From positions 1,798,001 to 1,862,000 of the forward strand of contig CAVRGH010000010.1 in the NCBI GenBank assembly GCA_963720675.1: a stretch of DNA of 64,000 nucleotides, read 5' to 3'. Positions within the stretch are counted from its first letter, which is position 1, and the number at the start of each line of letters is the position of its first letter. A program made the translations under genes and the position numbers. Source of the DNA: JALHSW01 sp963720675 (GTDB taxonomy: Bacteria; Actinomycetota; Acidimicrobiia; IMCC26256; PALSA-555). Below, piece by piece: positions 33,522 through 42,063 of this stretch. Below the pieces are notes generated by a model that worked only from the letters and a program-made list of their open reading frames with translations, was not told where the DNA came from and made no database searches.

Positions 33522-34688
33522 TCACCCGAACCGGCCCTCGAGCCGCGCGACTGCTTCCTCGAGCACCTCGCGCCGTTTGCAGCAAGCGAAGCGGACGAGC
33601 GGCGCGCCGGCCGCGACATCGTCGTAGAACACGACGTTCGGGACGGCGACGACACCGCACTGCTCGGGCAGGCTGCGGCAGAACGCCAAGCCGTCTTCCA
33701 CACCGAGCGGCCTGATGTCGGCGGTGACGAAGTAGGTGCCCGCCGGACGGAACACGTCGAAGCCGGCACGGCGCAGCCCGGCGACCAGCAGATCACGCTT
33801 CGCGTGCAGGTCGGTCGCGAGCTCGCGGAAGTACCCGTCCGCGAGGGTGAGGCCGACCGCGATCGCCTGCTGGAAGGGCGCCGGACTCGCGTAGGTGAGG
33901 AACTGCTTCACGGTGCGCACGGCGTCGACGAGCGGCGGTGACGCACACACCCAGCCCACCTTCCAGCCGGTGAAGGAGAAGGTCTTGCCGCCCGACGAGA
34001 TGGTGACCGTGCGGTCACGCATCCCCGGAAGCGTGGCCAACGGTTCGTGCTTGCCGTCGAACACGAGGTGCTCGTACACCTCGTCGGTGACTGCCACGAC
34101 GTCGTGCTCGATGCAGAGCTCGGCGATGCGCAACAGCTCCTCGCGCGAGAAGACCTTCCCCGTCGGGTTGTGCGGTGAGTTCAGCAGGAGCAGCCGAGTC
34201 CTCGGCGTGAAGGCGCGCGCCAGCTCGTCGAAATCGAACGTGTAGTCCGGTGTTCGCAAGGTGACGACTCGGCGCTCCGCACCCGCCAAAGCGATGCACG
34301 CTGCGTACGAGTCGTAGTACGGCTCGAAGGTGATCACCTCGTCGCCGGGCTCGCACAACGCGAGGAGGCTTGCCGCGATGGCCTCCGTGGCCCCGGTCGT
34401 GACGAGCACCTCCCGGTCGGGGTCGTACGTGAGGTCGTACCAGTGGGCCTGGTGGGCCGCGATCGCTTCTCGCAGCTCGGGAATGCCGGCGCCAGGCGGG
34501 TACTGGTTCTCACCGTTCTCGATGGCGCGGATCGCGGCGTCGCGCACGACCTCGGGGCCGTCGGTGTCGGGAAAGCCCTGCCCGAGGTTGATCGCTCCCG
34601 TCGCTGCGGCGAGTGCCGACATCTCGGCGAAGATCGTCGTGCCGAACCCCTGGAGCCGTGACGCCAGCACCGGGACGGGTGTCGTCAT
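33522..34688 (-). CDS. Class I PLP aminotransferase (glutamine/methionine, KYAT-YbdL-like)
   Basis: A 388-residue fold-type I aminotransferase: INLGQGFPDTDGPE, the YPPGAGIPELREAIA motif, NSPHNPTGKVF, VTDEVYEHLVFDG and Schiff-base Lys in TISSGGKTFSFTGWKVGW. Sequence style matches glutamine transaminase K and E. coli YbdL, which use 2-oxo-4-methylthiobutyrate and aromatic oxo acids. The adjacent omega-amidase removes the oxoglutaramate product. ATG 34688 start. Confidence 0.9.
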   Translation of the reverse strand: MTTPVPVLASRLQGFGTTIFAEMSALAAATGAINLGQGFPDTDGPEVVRDAAIRAIENGENQYPPGAGIPELREAIAAHQAHWYDLTYDPDREVLVTTGATEAIAASLLALCEPGDEVITFEPYYDSYAACIALAGAERRVVTLRTPDYTFDFDELARAFTPRTRLLLLNSPHNPTGKVFSREELLRIAELCIEHDVVAVTDEVYEHLVFDGKHEPLATLPGMRDRTVTISSGGKTFSFTGWKVGWVCASPPLVDAVRTVKQFLTYASPAPFQQAIAVGLTLADGYFRELATDLHAKRDLLVAGLRRAGFDVFRPAGTYFVTADIRPLGVEDGLAFCRSLPEQCGVVAVPNVVFYDDVAAGAPLVRFACCKRREVLEEAVARLEGRFG

Positions 34689-34817
34689 CGCGGGACCCGC
34701 ACGAAGATCGTCATCGAACACCCTCCCGTCGTCGCGAATGTTAGGGCGAGCCGATCTCACATCGACGTGCCGGTACGCTCGACCCGAGACGCTGGGAGAG
34801 CTGGCCAGAGGAGCTGG

Positions 34818-36041
34818 ATGGACGTGTCGTCCCAACCGTTCGCCTCCCGAGCCGAGACGATGCAGGCGTTCGCGGACCACGTCTCGAGCGGCAAGGTCGA
34901 GGCGTTCGACGCCCTGGGGCTCGACATCGTGCTCGGGCGCCGCGAAGGGCCGTTCTTCTGGGACGCGTTCGACGACCGCCGCTTCTTCAACTGTCACTGC
35001 AATGGTGGTGTCTTCAACCTGGGACACCGCAACCCCAACGTGCTTGCCGCACTCCGCACCGCACTCGAGGTCGATGAGATCGACGTCGGCAACCACCACC
35101 TCGTCTCGGGTTGGAAAGCGCGGCTCGGAGCTCGACTCTCCGCGACGACCGCCGACCGTTGTCCTGGCGTCGTGCTGTCACCCTCCGGGTCCGAGGCGAT
35201 CGAGGTCGCGATCAAGACGGCGTACGCGGTGACGGGCCGACCCGAGATCGTGTCGGTCCACGGCGCGTACCACGGGCACACCGGGCTCGCGGCGATGGCG
35301 GCCGACGCGCGCTACCACGAACCGTTCCGCCTCGCGTTGCCCGGCTTCGTGCACGTTCCCCACGACGACCTCGCGGCGATGGACGCGGTGATCGGCGACG
35401 ACACGGCGGCGGTCGTCCTCGAGACCGCGCCCGCCACCCTCGGGATGGCGATCCCGGGCGACGGGTACCTCGCCGGCGTGCAGGCGCTGTGCCGCGAGCG
35501 TGGGGCGATCCTCGTCCTCGACGAGATCCAGACCGGGCTCGGGCGGAGCGGCCGCATGTGGTGCTACGAGCACGACGGCGTCGAGCCGGACGTGATCGTG
35601 ACGGGCAAGGGCCTCGGCGGCGGCGTCTACCCGATCGCCGCGACCCTGATGACCCCCGCGGTCCACCGCTTCTACGACGACGAACCCTTCGTGCACGTCT
35701 CCTCGTACGGCGGTTCCGACCTCGGGTGCGCGGTCGCGCTCGCGGTGCTCGATCAGGTCGAGACGTCGGGCTTCCTCGATCGCGTGGAAGACGTCGGACT
35801 GCGCCTCGAGAAGGAGCTCGGTGTCCTCCCGTGCACGATCCGTCGCCGCGGCCTGTTCATGGGTCTGCAGTGGCCCGACGAGGGCGCGGGCATCCTCGCC
35901 GCGAAGGCGTGCATCGACCACGGCGTGTTCGCAGTCTTCGCCAACAACGACACGTCGGTGATGCAGCTGCTCCCGCCGCTCGTCCTCACCGACGCGGAGG
36001 TCGACGAGCTCGCCGACCTGTTGGTCGGAGCGTTGTCGTGA
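34818..36041 (+). CDS. Class III PLP aminotransferase
   Basis: A 407-residue class III (omega) aminotransferase. It shows SPSGSEAIEVAIKTA, GAYHGHTGLA, ILVLDEIQTGLGRSGRMW and the Schiff-base Lys in VIVTGKGLGGGVYPIAA, with the C-terminal LLPPLVLTDAEVDELADLL. Relatives use ornithine, 4-aminobutyrate or other omega-amines. GAGGAG is 6 nt before ATG 34818. A kinase-like gene of unknown substrate overlaps its end (GTGA), hinting at a phosphorylated amine or amino alcohol pathway. Confidence 0.9.
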   Translation: MDVSSQPFASRAETMQAFADHVSSGKVEAFDALGLDIVLGRREGPFFWDAFDDRRFFNCHCNGGVFNLGHRNPNVLAALRTALEVDEIDVGNHHLVSGWKARLGARLSATTADRCPGVVLSPSGSEAIEVAIKTAYAVTGRPEIVSVHGAYHGHTGLAAMAADARYHEPFRLALPGFVHVPHDDLAAMDAVIGDDTAAVVLETAPATLGMAIPGDGYLAGVQALCRERGAILVLDEIQTGLGRSGRMWCYEHDGVEPDVIVTGKGLGGGVYPIAATLMTPAVHRFYDDEPFVHVSSYGGSDLGCAVALAVLDQVETSGFLDRVEDVGLRLEKELGVLPCTIRRRGLFMGLQWPDEGAGILAAKACIDHGVFAVFANNDTSVMQLLPPLVLTDAEVDELADLLVGALS

Positions 36042-36937
36042 CCACGACCGTCGACCTCGCCGCGCTCGAGCAGACCATCGAGCGTGCCCTGGTGCGCGGC
36101 GACGAACGCGGGCTGCACGTGCTCGGGTACGGCGAGATCACCACGGTCGTCGCTTGGCCCGACGCCGACGGCCCGTTCGCGTGCAAGCGCCTGCCGCTGT
36201 TCACCCCGGAGCGGTTCGCCGCGTACCGGCCGGCGTTCGACGACTACCTCGTCGCGCTCGGCGAGCGCGGTGTCGACGTCCTGCGGACCGACCTCGTGCA
36301 CCAGACGCGCGAGGACGGTTGGATCGTCGCCTACTGCATCCAGCCGGTGCTCGCGCCGGACAACCTGCTCCCGCAGGCGCTCCGCGATGCCGCCGCCGGT
36401 GACGACGCCGAACCCAGGATCCGCGCGCTCCTCGGCAGCGTCGTCGACCACATCGCCGACGTGGTCGACGACCAGGTCGGCATCGACGCACAGGTGTCGA
36501 ACTGGGCAGTCGGCGACAACGGCCTCGTGTACCTCGACGTCAGCACGCCCTTCCTCCGCGACGCCGACGGCCACGACCGCTTCGACTGCGACACCTACCT
36601 CGAATCCATCCCCGCCGTGTGTCGCGGCATCGCCCGGCGCTTCGTGATCCCCGGCGTCGTGCAGACGTACCACTCGACGCGCTCCATCGTGCTGAACCTC
36701 GCCGGCCACCTCAGCAAGGAAGGGCTGGACGCGTGGATCCCTCTCACGTTGGAGCTGGCCCGGGCGCGCCTGGGCGTCGACGTGTCCCCCGCCGCCGCGC
36801 GCCGCCATTACCGGAACGACGTCCGCCTGTGGGGGTTCATCCAGCGGCTCCGTCGCGTCGACCGCGCCTGGCAGCGCCACGTGCGGCGCCGCCCGTACCC
36901 CTTCCTGCTCCCCGTCCGCGGCGACCGGACCACCTGA
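36038..36937 (+). CDS. Kinase-like protein (aminoglycoside-phosphotransferase-like fold), unknown substrate
   Basis: A 299-residue protein coupled (GTGA) to the class III aminotransferase gene. The N-terminal strands GYGEITTVVAWPDADGPFACKRL hold a candidate ATP-binding Lys. YCIQPVLAPDNLLP looks like the hinge, and DAQVSNWAVGDNGLVYLDVSTPF resembles the catalytic loop and metal-binding Asp of small-molecule kinases, although the classic HxD is not obvious. The C-terminal helix region is rich in Arg (RRHYRNDVRLWGFIQRLRR). The assignment rests on motif order only. Confidence 0.55.
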   Translation: MTTTVDLAALEQTIERALVRGDERGLHVLGYGEITTVVAWPDADGPFACKRLPLFTPERFAAYRPAFDDYLVALGERGVDVLRTDLVHQTREDGWIVAYCIQPVLAPDNLLPQALRDAAAGDDAEPRIRALLGSVVDHIADVVDDQVGIDAQVSNWAVGDNGLVYLDVSTPFLRDADGHDRFDCDTYLESIPAVCRGIARRFVIPGVVQTYHSTRSIVLNLAGHLSKEGLDAWIPLTLELARARLGVDVSPAAARRHYRNDVRLWGFIQRLRRVDRAWQRHVRRRPYPFLLPVRGDRTT

Positions 36938-37005
36938 GCGGAACGCCGCGCCGCGATCTTGCCGCCATCTCGTCACCGATCCTCGAGGGGCTACCGTCCG
37001 GGGCG

Positions 37006-38260
37006 ATGAGCGACGGCGGGACCATCACCGACGACGGGCTGGGCCGCCTGCGCGCCCGCGTCGGCATCCCCGAGCCGCACACCGCGCCACCCCGGTTCCT
37101 GCGGGTCGACACCGACGCGTTCCGACACGTCGCCGAGTGCTACGGCGACGACAATCCGCTCTGGTGCGACCCCGAGTACGCCGCCACGACTCGCTGGGGC
37201 GGCTCCATCGCCCCGCCACCGCTCGTCGGTGGCGACTCGCTGATCGGCGAGGACGAGGTCGTGGAGGTCGCGGCCGAGCACCGAGACCTCATGAAGGGGG
37301 ATCCGCTCCGGGGCGTCCACGCGTTCTACGCGGCGAGCGGTCGCGAATGGTGGGCACCGCTCACCCCGGGGACCCGCGTGTGGCGACGGAACGCACTCGT
37401 CGGGGCCCAGGACAAGGCGTCGGAGTTCGCCGGTCGTGCCGTCCACGAGTGGACCGCACACGTGTTCCGCGCCGATGGCGGACCACTCCTCTCCGCGCAG
37501 CTCCGGGACATGGTGCGGACCGAGCGCGGCGAAGGCACGCGAGCGCAAGAAGGAGGTTGCGGTCGAGCCCCAGCAGTGGTCCGAGGCCGAGCTCGCCGAG
37601 ATCGACGCCCAGTACGCACGAGAGGCCCCACGCGGCGGCGATCCTCGCTGGTGGGAGGACGTCGCCGAGGGCGACGAGCTGAGCCCGATCGCGAAGGGCC
37701 CGCTCACGGTGACCGACATGGTCTGCTGGCACACCGGGATGGGGATGGGCATGTACCACGTACGCCCGTTGCGGCTCGCGTGGCGCAACCGCATGCGCAT
37801 CCCACGCTTCTACCACCGCGACGAGCTCGGGATCCCCGACGTGCTCCAGCGCGTCCACTGGGATCCGGCGTACGCGCGCAAGAGCGGGAACCCCACCACC
37901 TTCGACTACGGCCGGATGCGGGAGACCTGGCTCATCCACCTGTGCACCGATTGGATGGGCGACGACGCCTGGCTCTGGCGACTCGACTGCGAGTTCCGGA
38001 AGTTCAACTACGTGGGCGACGCGCACTGGATGCGTGGACGAGTCGTCCGCAAGTACCTGGCCGAGGGTGACCGGCCCGCCGTCGATCTGGACATCTGGGG
38101 GGAGAACCAGCGCGGCCAGATCACGACGCCGGGTCACGCGAGCGTGCTGCTGCCGAGTCGTGAGCATGGTGCGGTCCGACTCCCGGACCCGCCGGGGTCT
38201 GCCTCCGACCTCCAGGGGGCGCTCGACGCGATCGCCGACCGCTACGCGCAGGAAGGGTGA
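37006..38260 (+). CDS. Double hot-dog MaoC-like acyl-CoA hydratase, frameshifted once
   Basis: About 417 residues after repair. The first half (VDTDAFRHVAECYGDDNPLWCDPEYAATTRWGG) is a hot-dog unit whose usual catalytic His is replaced (NPLW). The frame breaks at about 37525-37532, and the second frame continues KARERKKEVAVEPQQWSEAELAEIDAQY with the second hot-dog unit (LSPIAKGPLTVTDMVCWHTG). Removing one base joins them. Family members hydrate enoyl-CoA in steroid or fatty-acid breakdown; this one may be structural or use a different base. First gene of a six-gene coupled operon; its stop overlaps the next start (GTGA). Confidence 0.8.
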
Positions 38261-39087
38261 CCACGATGCCCTACGAGCCGATGAGCGGTCTTGGCGCCGC
38301 GCTCGACGGTGGGATCCTGCGTCTCACGCTCGACCGACCCGAGAAGCGCAACGCGCTCGACGACGCCACGGTGGAAGCGCTCATCGGACACCTCGAGCGA
38401 GCCAACCAGGACGAGGATGTCCGGGCGATCCTCCTCGACTCGACGGGCGACGACTTCTGCGCCGGCTACGACGTGGTGGCCCGCAACGCTGGGACCGGGC
38501 AAGGGTCGCCTGCCCAGAGGCCCCGCGTCGGCAGCATCCAACGGCGCCTCCCGGCGCAGGCACACCGCCTCGTGCCACTGCTCCTCAGCACGCAGATCCC
38601 CGTCGTGTGTGCGGTACGCGGGTGGGCGGCCGGCCTCGGTCTGCACCTCGCGCTTGCATCCGACCTGTGCGTCGTCGCCCGGGACGCGCGTCTCTGGGAG
38701 CCGTTCACCGAGCGCGGCTTCACCCCCGACAGCGGAGGCACCTGGCTGCTCCCTCGACTCATCGGCATGGCACGCGCCAAGGACCTGCTGCTGCTCGGCA
38801 CCGAGCTGTCGGGCGAGGACGCCGCCGCCTGGGGGCTGGTGCACACGGCGGTCGACGCCGCCGAGGTGCACGCGGAGAGCGAGCTGCTCGCCGAACGGCT
38901 CGCGGCGGGACCCACGGTCGCCCTCGGTCTCACGAAGTGGCTCCTCCACCAGGGCGCGGGTCTCGACCTCGAACGGCATCTCGCCAACGAGGCGCTGGCC
39001 CTGGAGCTGTCGTCGCGGAGCAGCGACTTCCGCGAGGGCATGACCGCGCTCCGGGAGAAGCGGAAACCGGGCTTCGAGGGTCGATGA
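38257..39087 (+). CDS. Enoyl-CoA hydratase/isomerase (crotonase family)
   Basis: A 276-residue crotonase. CoA- and oxyanion-binding segments are LDRPEKRNALDD, DFCAGYDV and VRGWAAGLGLHLALASDLCV. The region of the catalytic Glu reads FTERGFTPDSGGTWLLPRLIG, close to the GxxPxxGGT pattern with Asp in place of a Glu. It hydrates or isomerises an enoyl-CoA in the operon's beta-oxidation route. Starts by GTGA and ends by ATGA overlaps with its neighbours. Confidence 0.9.
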   Translation: MTTMPYEPMSGLGAALDGGILRLTLDRPEKRNALDDATVEALIGHLERANQDEDVRAILLDSTGDDFCAGYDVVARNAGTGQGSPAQRPRVGSIQRRLPAQAHRLVPLLLSTQIPVVCAVRGWAAGLGLHLALASDLCVVARDARLWEPFTERGFTPDSGGTWLLPRLIGMARAKDLLLLGTELSGEDAAAWGLVHTAVDAAEVHAESELLAERLAAGPTVALGLTKWLLHQGAGLDLERHLANEALALELSSRSSDFREGMTALREKRKPGFEGR

Positions 39088-40370
39088 CCGCGAGCGCGGA
39101 GGCACGACTCGCCGTCGACGCTTCGACGTCGGCCGACGACGCGGTCGCCGCGGTCCGGGAGTGGATCGAGGCCGAGATCCCGTCGAGCTGGCGAGCCGCG
39201 GCCGCACGCGGCGGGACAGCCGAGATCCGGGCCGTGCGATCACGCGACGAGTACGAGGCGTGGTACCCGCGCTTCGGTCGGTCGGGCCTCGCGGTCGCCA
39301 CCTGGCCGGCCGAGTACGGCGGGCTCGGCGTGGACGGCACCACCGCTCGGCTCCTCGAGCGCGAGCTCGCACCGTTCAACCTCGGCCGCCTGAACCCGCT
39401 CGGCCTCAACCTCTGCGCGCCGGCGTTGTACGCGCACGGTACCGAGGCGCAGCGGCGTCGCTTCCTCCCACCGATCGTGAGCAACGAGGAACGCTGGTGT
39501 CAGCTCTTCAGCGAGCCGGGCGCGGGCTCCGACCTCGCGTCCCTCGCGACCCGCGCCATGCGCGATGGCGACGACTGGCGCATCACCGGTCAGAAGGTGT
39601 GGACGACCTGGGCGCACCGTTCCGACTGGGCCGTCCTCCTCGCTCGGACCAACCCCGCTGTGCCCAAGCGGAAGGGCATCACCTACTTCCTGCTCGACCT
39701 CCACCAGCCGGGCGTCGACGTGCGACCGCTCCGGCACATCACCGGCGAGATCGACTTCAACGAGGTGTTCCTCGACGGGGCCGTCGTCCCGGATGCGCAG
39801 CGCATCGGCGACGTCGACGACGGATGGCGCGTCGCCAACGCCACGCTGTCGTCGGAACGCCAGATGGTGGCGGGAGCCGGGTCGGGAGGCGTCGACCGCA
39901 TCGGTGGCTCCGGCATCGAGCACGCGATCGAGCTCGCCCGGATCCGCGGTCGGAACGACGAACCGGTCGTGCGCCAGCAGCTGGCCCGCCTGTACGCCGA
40001 GGAGCGCATCCGTTCCATCACCAACCAGCGGGTGCGCGCCGGATTGTCGGCTGGTCGCGCGCCGGGCGCGGAGAGCAGCGTCGGCAAGGTCCATTCGGGC
40101 GACCTCAACCAGCGCTTGCAGCTCCTCACCAGTGATCTGCTCGGGGTCGATGCGATGGCGTGGCCCGTCGACGGTTCCGACGGCGGCGCGGGTGCGTACG
40201 ACCTGTCGCTGCCGCGCGAGGTGCACGGGATGCTGCGCAGTCGCGCGAACACGATCGAGGGTGGCACGACGGAGGTCAACAAGAACATCGTCGGCGAGCG
40301 TGTGCTCGGACTCCCCCGTGAGGCGGACCCGTGGCAGGGTGCCGCGTGGAGCGAGGTGCCCCGGTCATGA
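39084..40370 (+). CDS. Acyl-CoA dehydrogenase
   Basis: A 428-residue acyl-CoA dehydrogenase. N-terminal WPAEYGGLGVDGTTARLLERELA, flavin contact FSEPGAGSDLASLATRA, TGQKVWTTWAHRSDWAVLLART, and the C-terminal SRANTIEGGTTEVNKNIVGERVLGLPR. The last resembles the FadE groups that act on bulky side chains (as in cholesterol or terpenoid catabolism), where the usual catalytic Glu may be shifted. Coupled to crotonase genes on both sides by ATGA. Confidence 0.9.
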   Translation: MTASAEARLAVDASTSADDAVAAVREWIEAEIPSSWRAAAARGGTAEIRAVRSRDEYEAWYPRFGRSGLAVATWPAEYGGLGVDGTTARLLERELAPFNLGRLNPLGLNLCAPALYAHGTEAQRRRFLPPIVSNEERWCQLFSEPGAGSDLASLATRAMRDGDDWRITGQKVWTTWAHRSDWAVLLARTNPAVPKRKGITYFLLDLHQPGVDVRPLRHITGEIDFNEVFLDGAVVPDAQRIGDVDDGWRVANATLSSERQMVAGAGSGGVDRIGGSGIEHAIELARIRGRNDEPVVRQQLARLYAEERIRSITNQRVRAGLSAGRAPGAESSVGKVHSGDLNQRLQLLTSDLLGVDAMAWPVDGSDGGAGAYDLSLPREVHGMLRSRANTIEGGTTEVNKNIVGERVLGLPREADPWQGAAWSEVPRS

Positions 40371-41236
40371 CCGCTGGGTCGGTCGGCGCGCCGTACACGC
40401 GTCTCCAGGTCGAGCGACGAGGCCCGGTCGGCTGGCTCATCTTCGACCGGCCGGACGCGGGGAACGCGATGGACGCAACGATGTTCGACGAGCTCGAGCG
40501 CGCGTGGGGCGAGCTCGCAGACGATCCGGACGTCCGCGTGATCGTGAACACGGGCGAGGGTCGCTCGTTCCAGACCGGGGTCGACGTCGTCCAGCTCGCC
40601 CGCGACAAGGACGCGCTCCGCGCCCACTCGCGGCGCACCCGAGACGCCGAGCTGCGGTTCACCGCCTGGCACTGTGGCGTCTGGAAGCCGGTCGTCGCCG
40701 CGGTGAACGGCACCTGTGCCGGCGGCGGGATGCACTTCGTCGCCGACGCCGACATCGTCATCGCAGCATCCGACGCGACGTTCGTCGATCCGCACGTCTC
40801 GCTCGGGCAGGTGGTGGCGTACGAGGGCATCGCCCTGGCGAGGAAGTCGCCGATGGAGGCGGTGCTGCGCATGGCGCTCGTCGGGCGCCACGAACGGCTC
40901 GATGCGACCCGCGCGCGCCAGCTCGGCATCCTCAGTCAGGTGGTCGATCCGCCCGAGCGGCTGCGCGAGGAGGCGCAGGCGCTCGCGGAGAAGATCGCGC
41001 GCAACTCCCCCGCGGCCATGGCCGCCACCAAGCGCGCCCTCTGGGGCGCCCTCGAGACCGGCCTCACCGACGCGTGCCGCGCCGGCGCCGACCAGCTCGT
41101 CTCCATGTGGGGCCACCCCGACCAGGAAGAAGGACCACGCGCCTTCGCCGAGAAGCGCGAGGCAGCATGGGCCTCGATCAGCCCCCGCCAAGGCGGCCCC
41201 GGAGCAGAAGGCCCCAGCGAGGAAGGACTGTCGTGA
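40367..41236 (+). CDS. Enoyl-CoA hydratase/isomerase family protein, paralogue 1
   Basis: A 289-residue crotonase: VGWLIFDRPDAGNAMD, oxyanion site RSFQTGVDVVQLA, NGTCAGGGMHFVADADIVIAA and VSLGQVVAYEGIALARK, where typical hydratases have a GGTxRLP stretch with catalytic Glu. The C-terminal third (from about residue 195) is encoded by a 215-bp segment nearly identical to that of the next gene, while the N-terminal two thirds have clearly diverged. ATGA and GTGA overlaps link it to its neighbours. Confidence 0.88.
   Translation: MTAGSVGAPYTRLQVERRGPVGWLIFDRPDAGNAMDATMFDELERAWGELADDPDVRVIVNTGEGRSFQTGVDVVQLARDKDALRAHSRRTRDAELRFTAWHCGVWKPVVAAVNGTCAGGGMHFVADADIVIAASDATFVDPHVSLGQVVAYEGIALARKSPMEAVLRMALVGRHERLDATRARQLGILSQVVDPPERLREEAQALAEKIARNSPAAMAATKRALWGALETGLTDACRAGADQLVSMWGHPDQEEGPRAFAEKREAAWASISPRQGGPGAEGPSEEGLS
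40949..41163 (+). repeat. 215-bp near-identical direct repeat, copy 1
   Basis: Identical to 41794-42008 except one base (GGCGCC here, GGTGCC in copy 2), with offset 845 bp. It encodes the C-terminal third of crotonase paralogue 1. Identity starts and stops abruptly on both sides. Confidence 0.95.
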
Positions 41237-42063
41237 CGTACGAGCACCTGATCGTCGAGCGCCACGGCCCGGTCGGCTGGCTGATCAACAACCGGCCCGA
41301 CGCGCTCAATGCGATGAACGCGAGGATGCGCGACGAGTTCGCCGACGCGTGGCTCGAGCTCGACCGCGACCCCGCCGTCCGAGTGATCGTGCACACGGGT
41401 GAAGGTCGGGCGTTCCAGACCGGCGTCGACGTCTCCGAGATCGCGTCCGACGGCGTCGGCATGCAGCGCTACCGCGAGTCGGTCGAGGGCTGGGATCTGC
41501 ACTTCACGTCCTGGCATCAACAGGTGTGGAAGCCGGTCATCACCGCGGTCAACGGGATCTGCTGCGGCGGGGGCTTCCACTGGGTTGCCGACGCCGACAT
41601 CGTGATCGCGGCGTCGGACGCGCAGTTCTTCGACCCGCACGTCTCGATCGGCCAAGTCGTGTCGATCGAGGCGATCGGGCTCATCCGCAAGATGCCTGCC
41701 GAAGCTGTCATGCGCATGGCGTTCGTCGGCCGCCACGAGCGGATGGGAGCCGAGCGCGCGTACGAGCTCGGCATGGTCAGTCAGATCGTGGACCCGCCCG
41801 AGCGGCTGCGCGAGGAGGCGCAGGCGCTCGCGGAGAAGATCGCGCGCAACTCCCCCGCGGCCATGGCCGCCACCAAGCGCGCCCTCTGGGGTGCCCTCGA
41901 GACCGGCCTCACCGACGCGTGCCGCGCCGGCGCCGACCAGCTCGTCTCCATGTGGGGCCACCCCGACCAGGAAGAAGGACCACGCGCCTTCGCCGAGAAG
42001 CGCGAGGCCGAGTGGGCGCCGCTCGAGCGGCCGCCCACGGCAGGCGCACCGGGAGCCGCGTGA
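41233..42063 (+). CDS. Enoyl-CoA hydratase/isomerase family protein, paralogue 2
   Basis: A 276-residue crotonase, tandem paralogue of the preceding gene: VGWLINNRPDALNAMNARM, RAFQTGVDVSEIA, NGICCGGGFHWVADADIVIAASDAQF and VSIGQVVSIEAIGLIRKMP. Its C-terminal third shares the 215-bp near-identical segment with paralogue 1. Starts at GTG 41233 (GTGA overlap). Two closely related crotonases side by side may form a mixed oligomer or handle sequential steps of the pathway. Confidence 0.9.
   Translation: MTYEHLIVERHGPVGWLINNRPDALNAMNARMRDEFADAWLELDRDPAVRVIVHTGEGRAFQTGVDVSEIASDGVGMQRYRESVEGWDLHFTSWHQQVWKPVITAVNGICCGGGFHWVADADIVIAASDAQFFDPHVSIGQVVSIEAIGLIRKMPAEAVMRMAFVGRHERMGAERAYELGMVSQIVDPPERLREEAQALAEKIARNSPAAMAATKRALWGALETGLTDACRAGADQLVSMWGHPDQEEGPRAFAEKREAEWAPLERPPTAGAPGAA
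41794..42008 (+). repeat. 215-bp near-identical direct repeat, copy 2
   Basis: Second copy of the segment at 40949-41163, one mismatch, inside the 3' third of crotonase paralogue 2. The flanking coding sequence has diverged, so gene conversion or a recent partial duplication is likely. Confidence 0.95.
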
